A DNA stretch of 64,000 bases from positions 493,595,501 to 493,659,500 of the forward strand of contig CM057459.1 in NCBI GenBank assembly GCA_016271365.2. The letters run 5' to 3'. The number at the start of each line of letters is the position of its first letter. The first letter of the stretch is position 1. Source of the DNA: Neoceratodus forsteri (taxonomy: Eukaryota > Chordata > Ceratodontiformes > Ceratodontidae). A program made the position numbers and the translations under genes. This document shows, in pieces, positions 46,108 through 56,265 of this stretch. Under the pieces are notes generated by a model. The model did no database searches, was not told where the DNA came from, and saw nothing but the letters and a program-made list of their open reading frames with translations.

Positions 46108-47271
46108 ATGTCCATCGATAGACTGAATCCTTTATCATCAGGCTAAGCATGACAATTTATGTTTTTCCTCTGGCTATGACAATCTTTCCCCGGACCTCTA
46201 CTTCCTTCCCCTGAGCTGCAAGGGTTTAAACTGTGATAAAGAGATTCTGGACTCAGTCTGAGGGCTGTTATTAATTTTTTAACTTGTTTGGCCCCTAATA
46301 CACCAGTTGCTCATCTGGACACAAAGCAAATACTTTACACAGTCCTCTCACTGCCTCAAGCAGACTGAGACTTGTGCAGGTAAATCAGCATCGTAGCGTT
46401 ATGCCTGCTGTTCTTGATGCAGTAGTGGGGCTAGGCGAGAAGTACCGGTTAGTGGAAATTCCCACATCTTGACATGGAGCAGAGAAGCCAAGCAGAAGTT
46501 TCTAAATTGCATCATTTGTTTAGGCAATGAGGCAGTGTCCTACAAACTGTTTGAACTTTAAGCATGCTAGAGCTGTCTCACTGTATCACACCCCCTGCTC
46601 TGGTTATCTTGTTGGTAACATCGGGAAAATATTTTTACAAGGGCATTAATATAACTTGGTACTGAGCAGCATGATCAAAAGGGTCTTTCAGTGACTGATA
46701 AAACTGACTGGACAATGCAGTTGTTTTAATGATTATACTGAGGGGTGCCAGTGGAGGACAAACAATATACTGGTAGAACTTGTTAGACAGTCAGAGTCGG
46801 GCCATAAGGGGTTATGAGGGGGAAATGAAATAATTCTCTGGGTAGATGCTCCTGTTTCTTTCCAGTTTGTGGGGAGTAGGGGGGCTGGAGTGGTGGATAA
46901 GGGAAGATAGCAGTAATGACACTGTCTTATCCTTTATGTTCAGGGCTAAGCAGCCCAGATATTAATCAATATATAGTGTTCCAATGGGGGCATGAAGTTT
47001 CACAGGTTCGGAGGGAGGAACCAACAACTTTCAAGTTGTACAATATTTTTATTCATTAAAGTGGATGGTGGCAGGGTTTCAGGGGAAGGCTTTGATTGCC
47101 TCTGGACACTAGGGAGTCATTAGCAAGGAATGAGGAAAAGAAGGAGGGTGCCAATGAACAACAGGGAATGTTTGGTGCAGGATGCATTCATCTGCAATTA
47201 CTTTTTCAGACTAATTATTTGAGGTGCCAGCCAACTCTTGGATTTTTAGTTTTTCACTTTCTTGCTTACAC

Positions 47272-47274
47272 TAT
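47272..47274. other. Harbinger target-site duplication, left
   Basis: TAT immediately before GGCCCA. It matches TAT at 55,355-55,357 and a single TAT in the uninterrupted left arm of the foldback. Confidence 0.9.
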
Positions 47275-47855
47275 GGCCCAGATATTCAAAAGGGTTGTGC
47301 CATGCGCAACAGGGATGTGCCAGCGCAAGTCCAAAAATGCGCCATTGTGCGATATTCAGTGGGAGGCAGTTGTGCCCCTCAAATCACAATGCGCAAGAAC
47401 GCAATGGTACTGAATGCATGCACAACTGAAGGGGGAGGAACCATGAATAAATGGCGCAGTGCAATATTCAACAGCATGTGCCATGCACAATAGGGGAGCA
47501 AACGGAAGTTGAGCGATAGCGGAAATGATCCAAAATAAAAAGGAATAAGAGAGAAGCGCAAGAACACTACAGGAAAGCCACATGTGGGAGAACTGAAAAC
47601 AGGCATACAGTAGCTGTAAGCAGGACAGGGCAAGAGCAGGACAGAGCACCTGGACACCACCAGGAAAAGGGAAGGAGTGGGAAGCCTGTGCCACTGCACA
47701 GGAGGAAATTGGGAAGTGCCACATAGGACTGAGGGCACGGACAGTGGGCAGTACGTCCAATACTGGGAGGTGTTCCTGGTGCAGGGGGAGTAGCAGTAAG
47801 GACAGTGGGGAGGAACGTTAATACAGCTGCCAGGGGGGTAACACAAGCCCGGGAC

Positions 47856-49062
47856 ATGGCCAGTGTCACCATTCAGATGGAGGCAGTAATGAGGGGTGTG
47901 AGAAGGCAGGCAGTGGGGGGGCACGGCCGTGGAAGGGCCCGTCGGCGGTATGCCCCCAACAGGCAGTACCGAGCCCACACCAGCTTTGAGCTGTACACTG
48001 ACACTGAGATCGTGGGCTGGTACCACCTGAACCGGGTGATCCTGAGGCGGCTCTGTGAGCTGTGCAGTGATGTGATGCAGGCACCCATGTGACGGAGCCA
48101 TGCTCTGTCAGTGGAGACCAAAGTGACAGCTGTCATGTGCCTGCTCACCATGGGTACCTTCCAGAGACCAACAGGGGACATGACAGGCATAACCCAGTCA
48201 GCTGCATCATGCCTACTCACCCAATTCCTAAGTGCACTGCTGCCACATGCTGTGGAGTACATCCTTTTCCCCAGCACACTGGCAGAGTGCACAGCAAACA
48301 TGCAGGAGTTCCACAGGGTAGCACGTATGCCTGGTGTGCTCGGGGCCATTGACTGCACCCATGTGGCCATCCGCAGGCCACCTGGCCCTGAAGGGGCCGC
48401 ATACATAAATCGGAAGGGGTATGCAAGCATCAACTGCCAGGTGGTGTGCGATGCCAGGGGGCACATAACCAATGTCTGTGCCACGCATCCTGGGGGAGCA
48501 CATGATGCCTTCATCTGGCACCAGTCTGCACTGTGCCACAGGTTCGAGAGTGGGGACATCCCCACTGGCCACCTAGTGGGTGAGTATGCAAATCACGCAG
48601 AAAGACACGGATCTTGGGAGGGGCATAGTCAGAGGTGACATGGTTACTGGCCTAGATGGCCCATGGCAGGGCGACGCTGATCACCAAACTAATGTCCACC
48701 CTCTACACACAGGTGACAGTGGATACCCACTCCATCCCTGGCTGCTCACACCATACCGGTGGCCCGCGACCCCATCGCAGCAATGGTACAATGAGGCACA
48801 TGCCACCACAAGGAATGTCATAGAGTGGGTTTTCGGGATGCTAAAGGCACATTTCCATTGCCTGGACACATCTGGCGGTGCCCTACAGTACAGCCTCTCA
48901 AAGGCCTGTGGGCTATTCCTGGCCTGTTGCATCCTGCACAACATGGCCAATGACTGTGGGATAGCTGTACAGGTCAAAGAGGGGGACAGCAATGGGGACA
49001 ATGTGGACGCTGGTGCAGATGGTGATGGGCAGCCCCCCTTGGTCGAAGGAACCCCCGACTGA
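47856..49062 (+). pseudogene. Harbinger DDE transposase, two exons, one stop
   Basis: Cuts and joins transposon ends in the nucleus, normally together with a Myb-like partner. Exon 1 starts at ATG 47,856 in a good Kozak context (gacATGG) and ends at 48,579. The intron 48,580-48,712 has a GTGAGT donor and an ACACAG acceptor, and exon 2 ends with TGA at 49,060-49,062. The joined frame is 358 codons including the stop, near the 349 residues of host HARBI1. Joining creates the conserved GDSGYP motif, which confirms the splice sites. The DDE triad is visible: Asp in GAIDCTHVAI (48,348-48,372), Asp in GGAHDAFIW (about 48,494-48,520) and Glu in NVIEWVFGMLK (about 48,817-48,850). One in-frame TGA at 48,090-48,092, perhaps from CGA by CpG decay, is the only lesion seen. 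Confidence 0.9.
48580..48712 (+). other. Intron of the Harbinger transposase
   Basis: 133 bp with GT-AG ends, phase 1 (after the first base of a Gly codon). A pyrimidine-containing stretch 'ccaccctctacacacag' precedes the acceptor. Removal restores the family motif GDSGYP across the junction. Confidence 0.85.
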
Positions 49063-49274
49063 TCTGGATGGCGCAGCTGCACCGGGACACCATCACAGAG
49101 GAGCACTTCAACCAACCCAGGTAAGTCATGGGGCCATGTGCAACCACCAATGGCAAGGGCACAACCCAGAAACATGCATGGACAAACTCCAGGAGTGCAT
49201 GTCGTAAAGGGAATTGGCTGAGCATGGAACCGCACACGCCATCAGGGATGGGCAAGGTCTAACACAGCACGCGG

Positions 49275-49275
<1 letters not shown>

Positions 49276-49318
<43 letters not shown>
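49276..49318. repeat. (CA)n microsatellite
   Basis: About 21 uninterrupted CA dinucleotides inside the Harbinger element, between the transposase and the Myb-like gene. Confidence 0.95.
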
Positions 49319-49319
<1 letters not shown>

Positions 49320-49334
49320 ACAAGACATGCACAA

Positions 49335-50040
49335 AGGGTAGGAGGCACGGCTACCCCAACTGCCACCCCTAGCCACACACACATCCACAGACCACCACTC
49401 CCAGTGCCTGTCATTGTGCGTGTGTCAGACGCTGGGCACCATTGCACAGTGGTGGACAGCACAATGCAGGCATCATCATGCACACAGCACAGCAGCCAGA
49501 AGCTGGGAGGGTGTGCAGATGGAATGTGTGTGTGTAAGCAGTGCAAGGTACCCCACCCATGCATTGCACATTGAACAACACACTGCACACAGGGCAGCAT
49601 CAGACAGTAGCCTTGGTGGGAGACAGGTCAGTCACGTGCCACAGTGTCACAGCCTCCACGGATGCATGGGTGGCCCCACCAAGACCCGCCAGCAGTGACA
49701 GGCTGACCAATGGCCTCATGGGGTGGCAATGATGGTCCCCAAGGGGTTCCGCTGTGTGAATGTGACCATGCTCGCGCAGGGGTCTGCAGCACACCAAACA
49801 TGCCTGCGCCAGGCATGCTTGGAATGCCCACAGCTGAACCCGGTGTCAACAAGGAGGGTGTGGCACAACATCAGGAACGGGGGGTGGACATTGCACTGCC
49901 ACGGTGTCTATGACACATGGGCGGAAATAACTGTGTGCCACTGTGGCCATGACAGCTGTGATTGTGTCAGCCTGTCAATGGCAGCAGTCATCCTTCTGCA
50001 GCCAGTCCATCCCTGCCAGGAGCAGACGAGTGTCCCTGCT
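49335..50040. other. Inter-gene region of the Harbinger element
   Basis: About 700 bp separates the CA repeat from the end of the Myb-like gene. It is GC-rich with several overlapping open frames and no domain. It probably holds the convergent 3'UTRs of the transposase and the Myb-like gene. Confidence 0.45.
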
Positions 50041-50043
50041 GTG

Positions 50044-51299
50044 TCACTCCTCTGCCTGGCACAGGGCTGCACTGAGTGCATCCACCACCGTCAGAAGCCG
50101 CAACTGCTGATCGACTGAATCTTGGAGTATGCGGGTGTGCTCATCTAAGAGGTCATCCGCCTGATCGGCATGCTGTCCCTCACGGTGTTCACAGCCCTGA
50201 TGGGCAGCACCCCTTGAGAGTGGGTGCTGCACACCAGGGCCATGCCTGGGCATGTCCACAGGTGGTGCACCAATGCTGCCCCCGACACTGTATCCCCATG
50301 GCCATTGGCCGACTGCTGACACTGCCCCTCTGGCTGCCAATCTCCAGGGCTCAACGGTGCCTCCGCAGTGGCTGAAACAGTCCCACTGTCCTGGACACAC
50401 ATCAGTGCTGCCCCACTGGTGCAGACAAGCACAGGCTGGGACTGTGATGTCACGAAGGCCTCCACGGCGGCACCACCCATGGCTATGTCTGTGCTGTAAC
50501 CTGCTGTGTGGCCATCCTGCAGCCCACATGTATCACTGTCCATGATGTGAGCTCCACCATCATCAGTGACGGATCCGGCACCAGTCCGAGTCTCAGCATG
50601 CTGGCATTCATGGACACTGTCACGCTGGGACACGGGCAGGGCCTCCTCCGCACCTGCTCCACCAACATCAGTCAGACAGCCAGGCGGGCCATGTCGCCAT
50701 GACCCTCAGACACCTGTGGAGGTGGATAGGCCCTCTTCTGTGTCCATGGTATTGCCCTCAGTGGGCAGCCCACCACCACGTGACCCATGTAGACACTCCA
50801 GGGCTGTAAGGGAACACAGTAGCATTAATGTATCTGCCCACCCTGTCATCCCCAGTGACAGATCAGGACCTACCATGCAGTGGCGGGCTACCACCCATCT
50901 GGAATCCACCACCTGGAACACCCTCAGAGCTGGCGCCACATGAAGCCAGCAACCCCACTCTCCCTTGTGGGTTCAGGGCGATGCAGCCTTCTGTTCCCCA
51001 CGGTCCACAGCCCATGCTGCCCTGATGGCAGCTACATATCCTTAATCCTCCACCTGTCCATGCCCACCTTCTTCTTGCACTTCTGCGGACCACTGGTGGC
51101 TGCCATGCAGGTTGACTGCACACGCCACCTCTCCCCATGCAGCAGCATGAGCCTGTGGTGTTCCCTGCTGTCCACTGAGCAGTGGCCCCTGGTCAAGGTA
51201 GGCCTCAAACAGGGCATCTGTTTCTGCCTTGGTGATGTTTGGCCTCTTCTTCCTCCCACTTCTCTGTTCCTCTTCCTCCACCTCACGATCGCTCATCAT
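50044..51299 (-). pseudogene. Harbinger Myb-like (SANT/trihelix) accessory protein
   Basis: Starts at minus-strand ATG 51,299 (or 51,296). An acidic segment (REVEEEEQ) is followed by a basic GRKKRPNITKAETDALFEAYL, then AAAWGEVACAVN. This is the start of a Myb/SANT-like DNA-binding domain of the type encoded by PIF/Harbinger elements. The third helix (QKCKKKVGMDRW-like) lies in another frame near 51,070, indicating a frameshift. A Ser/Thr/Gly-rich region follows, and a C-terminal helix ILQDSVDQQLRLLTVV..L ends at the stop near 50,044. Introns may exist between 50,100 and 51,000 but I cannot place them. In known systems this protein imports the transposase and binds the transposon ends. Confidence 0.65.
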
Positions 51300-51445
51300 T
51301 GATCCTGTGGGAACAACAGGTGTTACCTCTGACTGTGCAGTCCCATGCATCTCCCACACACCACAGTCCACACTCCCAAACAGCATAGCTAACTCACCAC
51401 AATAGACTGCAATACCAGACTATGGCCTCTGCAGCCCAATGTCAC

Positions 51446-51460
51446 ATTTATATAGAGCAA
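51446..51460 (-). promoter_or_regulatory. TATA-like box between divergent Harbinger genes
   Basis: On the minus strand 'ctatataaatg' lies about 150 bp upstream of the Myb-like start, in the roughly 0.7-kb gap between it and the divergent third gene. A shared bidirectional promoter is plausible. The equivalent part of the second Harbinger copy is outside the window. Confidence 0.4.
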
Positions 51461-51986
51461 CGCATGCAAATGAGGCAAGGTGCAATTTTAAGTGGATGCT
51501 AATGCAGTATCTGCACCACTGAATAGCTGATTAGCTGATTTGTATATGCCGGCTGAATATTGTGCTGTTGCGCCTTGTGCAATAATGTTGAACATGCTCA
51601 GGCAAGGGTGCATTTCTGTGACGTGCGCAGTGGACACCGAATGGCGCATGCCCGGGTGCTGACTCTGACGCCTGCCATGCTGCTGATGTGCTGTGCATGG
51701 GAGGCAGTGCAGAGCATTGCCACCATTGTTCCAGTGGTGCTACTGCACTGTTCACATGTATGGCGTTCTGGCACTGGGGTGCCGTAGGCACCATGGAGTC
51801 ACAGCATGGTAGGCCGCTACAGGAAGTGCCACACAGGTGCCCTACCATGCTACATGTGGTGAGTACCAATCGTGCTGTGGTGGTCCGTGCGCGAGAGACC
51901 CCTGACCCTGTGCCGATCTTTGCCCCTAGGCGCCATGCGTCTGCATGGGTTCACCTCTATCGCTGTTCGTGACAGCGTGATGGGGA

Positions 51987-53246
51987 ATGGCAGCGCAGTA
52001 CCACACAGCATCTGCACATGGGGGACGTGCTCTACAGAGTGCCATTTTGATACTGAAAGATTGGAGGATGGCATGGAGACGGGCACCAATCTGGTGCCAG
52101 GTGGAACTGGCCAACCTAGTGTCCCTGGTGGAGCCCCATGTTGCTGCTCTATTTGGGGAGCACCCCTGGACAGGGCCAGAAGTACCATGTGGGAGGAGGT
52201 GGCAGTGGCCCTGGAGGAGGCCACAGGCATAGAGCGCATGGCAGAGCAGTACAGGCACCGCTATGGGGACCTGCAGTGTAGGGACCCAGACAGGCTTGCC
52301 GGCCTGCGGTCATGCACCAGGAGGGGTGCAGTTCCACGGCCAGGTAGGTGCCCCATCCATACACTGTTTATGTCCATACGGGTATCACAGTGGCATATGT
52401 CCAGCACATGGGGGGCATCCAGTGTGGGCCGTGGTGGTGGTATAGGGGTGGGGGCAGATGGGTATGGCTGTGTGGGATTGCACACACCCGGGGCAGGGGG
52501 ACTTTGCTACCGGATTGTATTGATGTTTCTCTCTCCATGTTTGCACCCTAGGCCCTGAGGAGCACCGGCATGCCAGGGAGGGGAGGCTGCGGCGTGAGGC
52601 ACATCATGCTGCAAGGGCGGCCATACAAGACCAGCACAGGGACCAGCCTGATGATGGTGAGTGCCTTACATCCAGGATTTCTTTTGCATGCTGTGTAACA
52701 GGGCAGGCAGCGGGGCATGGCCACCATCCATTGACACCACACTGCCATGCACACAACATGGTACAGTCAACACTGTCCAGTGGCTCTGCATGTCTGGGAG
52801 TGCGTCAATGGTGGTCCATGTGTGCACTGGTACATGGCTGTGCCACTGCCTTCACACCGCATAGCCATGTCACTGTACAGCCACGGTGGTGCTGTGTGCG
52901 ACTTGGGCAGTGGGTGTGTGCAGCAGTCCACATGGCTGTGTGCACCTGGGTGGGCAGATCTTGTGGACACGATCACTTATGGTGGTCACACACCATCACA
53001 GAGGCATGTCCCATGGCCGTATGCCTGCACAGTGGGTGGGCTGCAGGGGGCTGTGCATTCACACCTATTGACTCTGCTCCTTTGTCCTAGGTGGATGGTG
53101 GTTGAAGACCATCAAACAGATGCTGCAGGAGATACTGCAGGTGGCCAGGGCCTCCCTTGAGATTTTGGAATGCATAGACCATCTGGGAGTCCGATGGAAG
53201 CATGGCGGGAGGCGCAGTCAGAGCGGGGAGCGGGGCTCTCGCTGAA
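51987..53246 (+). CDS. Third Harbinger gene: MADF/SANT-like protein, three exons
   Basis: Exon 1 (start uncertain; ATGs at 51,987 and about 52,062; donor GTAGGT near 52,345) encodes ELANLVSLVEPHVAALFGEHPW and, after a one-base frameshift near 52,170, MWEEVAVALEEATGIERMAEQYRHRYGDL. That resembles a three-helix MADF/SANT DNA-binding domain. Exon 2 (about 52,552-52,658) is Arg/Gln-rich (EEHRHAREGRLRREAHHAAR). Exon 3 (about 53,093-53,246) encodes a leucine-rich helix, MLQEILQVARASLEILECID, and ends in TGA. Acceptors (CCCTAG, TCCTAG) and donors (GTAGGT, GTGAGT) join in the same phase, leaving an open frame. The inverted second copy keeps exon 3 with conservative changes, so the protein was under selection. 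The frameshift makes this copy probably dead. Its function is unknown; DNA binding is inferred. Confidence 0.7.
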
Positions 53247-53249
53247 CAT

Positions 53250-54775
53250 GTTTCACCCCATGATTTCCCCTACCCCCTGGACCCACCCTCACACCCCTCC
53301 TTCCCTCTACCATTTGTTCACCTGCCCTTACCCACCCCCACCTTGTTTGTGGCCCTCCCCAACCTTTGTACATAGCTGTAAATAGTTGTTTTTGATCTTT
53401 TAAAATACATTTGCTTTGTTATGCCTACTGTGGTGGTCTCTGATTTGCAGTGGGCTAAAGGTGCTCAGCTGCAGTGGTGTGCATGGCGTCAGGGGTGGTG
53501 CAGTCATGGGCGTGTGTATGTGTCCATAGGGGAAGTGACTATGGTGTGGGAGTAGCTATCAGTCACTGTCTGTGGTTTGGGTGTTGTTCCCTGTGCACTG
53601 GATGACTGTGTGCAGTGGTCCACGGTGCATGCTCTGTGTCCATGGTGCACCTGTCAGACCGTCCATGGCCTGTGCAGCTGACACCCTTGCATGTCTGTGA
53701 CCTGCATGGTCTGCTGGCATGTCAGTGGTGGCTGTCCATGCTGGACAGCCACTGTACCCGGTACAATGCCGGGTTGCCTCCTGTCACTGGTGGGGTGCAT
53801 GTCTGCCTTGGGTGGCACTGTGGCCTCCGCTGTTGTTGTCCCACCTCCATGCTGTCACTTGTGTGTGTCGCAGGGGATGTGCACCACTGTCTGTCACTTG
53901 TACTCTAGGTGCATGCTGGTGGCGTACAGCTCCATTGTGCCTGCGCAGGGTGGCTGGCACTACTGTGCCATGGAGGGGTGCTGGTCATGTGTACACGGTT
54001 TCTGTGGCCACACACTGGGGGCTTGGTTGCCCCACTACTGTGTCCCTGTGTTGGTGTGTCCTTGGGTATGGGTGGGTGTTTGTCCATGCACTGTGTTGCA
54101 TTCTGTGTGGCTCATGCTTCCATGCAGCACTGTGGGTGTCTGCGCTGGCTGTTGTGGCCAGTGCTGGGTCAGGGTGTGTCCTTGGGAGGGTGTGCAGGGT
54201 GCTGCACCACTGGTGGTGGGGTCTGAGGCATGCCCTGTCACGTGTGGGGTACCTCGTGTGCCGACGTATGGTCGGTCTCTCAGCTGTACCTCAGGGGGAT
54301 GTGCATGGTGGCACTGTGTATGCAGTCATTGCATCACTGTCTGCTGCCACCCGCTGACGGGTGCTCATGGTGGGTCTTCCTTGCATGGTTCTGTGGTGCA
54401 CAGGGTTGCATTGTCACAGTGGGGGTGGTGGCACACATGGGGTGTCCTGCACTAGTGGATGCTTCTCCTGGGCAGGGTGTCTGGGGATCATGGTGCAGGG
54501 TGTGCTCTGCATTGGTGGGATGGTGTGGCATGGGGTGGTCGGACCTCCTTGTGTGCCGGTCACAGCTTGCCAGGGGGTGTGCTGGGCCACCATGCCCCGG
54601 CTGCGGGTTTGTTGCTGGTATCCATGGGCCGGTGGTTATTCCAGCTCTCCCCCAGTTGTGCAGTGCATGAGGTGTGGGGTTTGATGTCTGTTCTGCTGTG
54701 TGCTCCTTTGCCCATCTGTGGCATGGGTGGTGGGCCCCTGCATCCTGTCCGTGTGCATCCCTGGTTGTGCTGTTG
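53250..54775 (+). other. GT-rich right subterminal region of Harbinger copy 1
   Basis: Rich in 'tgtgtg' and 'gtgcatggtg', poor in stop codons, and open in two plus-strand frames for over 200 codons (53,691-54,455 and 53,719-54,357). The peptides are Cys/Trp/Val-rich with no domain. Simultaneous openness in more than one frame points to composition rather than coding. The inverted counterpart at about 62,400-63,870 has the same property. Confidence 0.6.
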
Positions 54776-54780
54776 CATTG

Positions 54781-55170
54781 CTGCCCTGCTCCACTGAGCA
54801 TCCATGGTTGTGCTGTTGCACTGCTGCCCTGCTCCACTGAGCATCCCTGGTTCTGCTGTTGCACTGCTGCCCTGCTCCACTGAGCATCCATGGTTGTGCT
54901 GTTGCACTGCTGCCCTGCTCCACTGAGCATCCCTGTTTGTGCTGTTGCACTGCTGCCCTGCTCCACTGGGCATCCCTGGTTGTGCTGTTGTGCTGCTGCC
55001 CTGCTCCACTGGGCATCCCTGGTTGTGCTGTTGCACTGCTGCCCTGCTCCACTGGGCATCCCTGATTGTGCTGTTGCACTGCTGCCCTGCTCCACTGGGC
55101 ACCCCTGGTTGTGTTGCTGCACTGCTGCCCTGCTCCACTGAGCATCCCTGGTTGCACTATGGTGCATCTG
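54781..55170. repeat. 43-bp minisatellite in the Harbinger right end
   Basis: Nine near-identical units beginning 'ctgccctgctccactgagca' at 54,781, 54,824, 54,867, 54,910, 54,953, 54,996, 55,039, 55,082 and 55,125. The equivalent stretch of the second copy (about 62,320-62,385) has about one such unit plus diverged ones, so the array expanded in this copy or its recent ancestors. Long open frames here are artefacts of the repeat. Confidence 0.95.
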
Positions 55171-55354
55171 AACTGCACCACTGCACATCCCTGGTTGTGC
55201 TATGGTGCAGGTGGTGTGATATTCAGTCGTGTGCCACAGGCGGATCTTGACTTGCGCAGTTTTTGAATATCATGCTTCTTGCGCATGGGCACAGTGGACT
55301 TGTGCTTGCTCCTGCTGTTACGTACTTTTTTGGTGCAGTTTGAATATCTGAGCC

Positions 55355-55357
55355 TAT
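55355..55357. other. Harbinger target-site duplication, right
   Basis: TAT immediately after the right terminal repeat, partner of 47,272-47,274. Confidence 0.9.
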
Positions 55358-55394
55358 GTATTTTCTTCTGCTATGCTTCTTATTTCCATTCTCA

Positions 55395-55885
55395 TTAGTT
55401 GTGCTATGCTTTTTGTTTTCATTCACTTTTTATTTGTGCTGTATATTTTTGTTTGCATTCACTTTTTAGTTGTGTTGTGCTTTTATGTTTGTATTCACTT
55501 TTTAGTTGTGTTGTGCTATTTTGTTTGTATTCACTTTTTTGTTGTGTTGTGATTTTTTGTTTGCATTCACTTTTTAGTTGTGCTTTTTTGTTTGTATTCA
55601 CTTTTTCATTGTGTTGTGTTGTGTTTTTTCTTTGCATTTACTTTTTAGTTGTGCTGTATGTTTGTGTTTGCATTCACTTTTTAGTTGTGCTTTTTTGTTT
55701 GCATTCACCTTTTTGTTGTGTTGTGCTTTTTTGTTTGCATTCACTTTTTAGTTGTGCTGTAGGTTTATCTTTGCATTCACATTTCAGTTGTGCTGTATGT
55801 GTTTGCATTCACTTTTTAATTGTGTTGTTTTTTTTTGTTTGCATTCACCTTTTAGTTGTGCTGTACTTTTTATTTGCATTCACTC
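55395..55885. repeat. 36-bp-type minisatellite, right foldback arm
   Basis: About thirteen units of 'gtttgcattcactttttagttgtgctgt...'; mirror image of the array at 43,670-43,965 but longer. The 223-codon Phe/Cys-rich frame across it (55,399-56,070) is a repeat artefact. Confidence 0.9.
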
Positions 55886-56083
55886 TTAAATCCTTTGCAT
55901 TTCTTTTTGTTTTATTACTTTATTTTTTTGTGGCATGGCACTTTTTGTTTGCTTTTGTTGCTTTATTTTTTTTTTGTTTGCATTTTATGTTATTGTTTTT
56001 GGTTGTTACTCTATGCATTAGATTGCATTTCACTTTTGTGTGTGTGTTTTGCACTTCATGGCCACTGTAGTTACCAGCTTAGT

Positions 56084-56265
56084 GTGTTCTTCCTGGTAAA
56101 GTCTTTGAAATAAAAAATAATACATAAACAAAAGGCCAAGAAAAAAATAGTGACTGTAAAGTAAAACATTTATTTGATCAACAGCATACAAAAACAGTCC
56201 AGTGGAAAGGAAAAACCCTGATGCTTCATGTCCAAAGCATGACGCTTCATCAGGGGGCCCACATC
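56084..56265. other. Spacer with SINE-tail-like start
   Basis: The sequence from 'cagcttagtgtg' (56,078) through 'ttcctggtaaa' resembles the tail of the SINE at 59,750 ('cagcttagtgtgctactcctagttaaa'), followed here by AATAAA-like text near 56,110. It may be a retroposon tail next to the foldback end. Confidence 0.4.

Larger units (their letters stand above)
47275..55354 (+). mobile_element. PIF/Harbinger DNA transposon, 8,080 bp, three genes
   Basis: Terminal inverted repeats begin GGCCCAGATATTCAAA on the left and, on the complement of the right end, GGCTCAGATATTCAAA. The element is flanked by TAT on both sides (47,272-47,274 and 55,355-55,357). The intact left foldback arm shows the empty site with a single TAT (complement near 43,980). 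It encodes a DDE transposase (+), a Myb-like protein (-) and a MADF/SANT-like protein (+). The usual PIF/Harbinger has only the first two. Subterminal regions are rich in GCGCAAG-like words and carry a CA microsatellite and a 43-bp minisatellite. Confidence 0.93.
43493..56083. mobile_element. Long foldback element with a nested Harbinger
   Basis: The left arm (43,493-45,095) is complementary to the right arm, which is in two pieces (46,108-47,274 and 55,358-56,083) because a Harbinger element is inserted in it. Pairing runs from the outer ends ('taagctg' facing 'cagctta', then 'gaagtgcaaaacacac') through mirrored minisatellites to the inner ends ('ggattcag' facing 'ctgaatcc'). Arm identity is roughly 80%. 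Removing the insertion leaves about 4.5 kb. No transposase of its own is visible, so it is presumably non-autonomous. No clear flanking target duplication was seen. Confidence 0.85.

Noticed and set aside
53691..54455. 254-codon plus-strand frame, and a 344-codon minus-strand frame at 62,635-63,669
   Set aside because: They are the same GT-rich subterminal region of two Harbinger copies. More than one frame is open there and the peptides are Cys/Trp-rich with no domain, so the openness comes from composition.
54334..55188. 284-codon frame with repeated GAGQQ/WSRAA peptides
   Set aside because: Produced by the 43-bp minisatellite. A 43-bp period shifts frame at every unit, so several frames are open at once.
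55399..56070. 223-codon Phe/Cys-rich open frame resembling a membrane protein
   Set aside because: It is the 36-bp minisatellite of the foldback arm read in frame. The mirror array on the left gives the same text.
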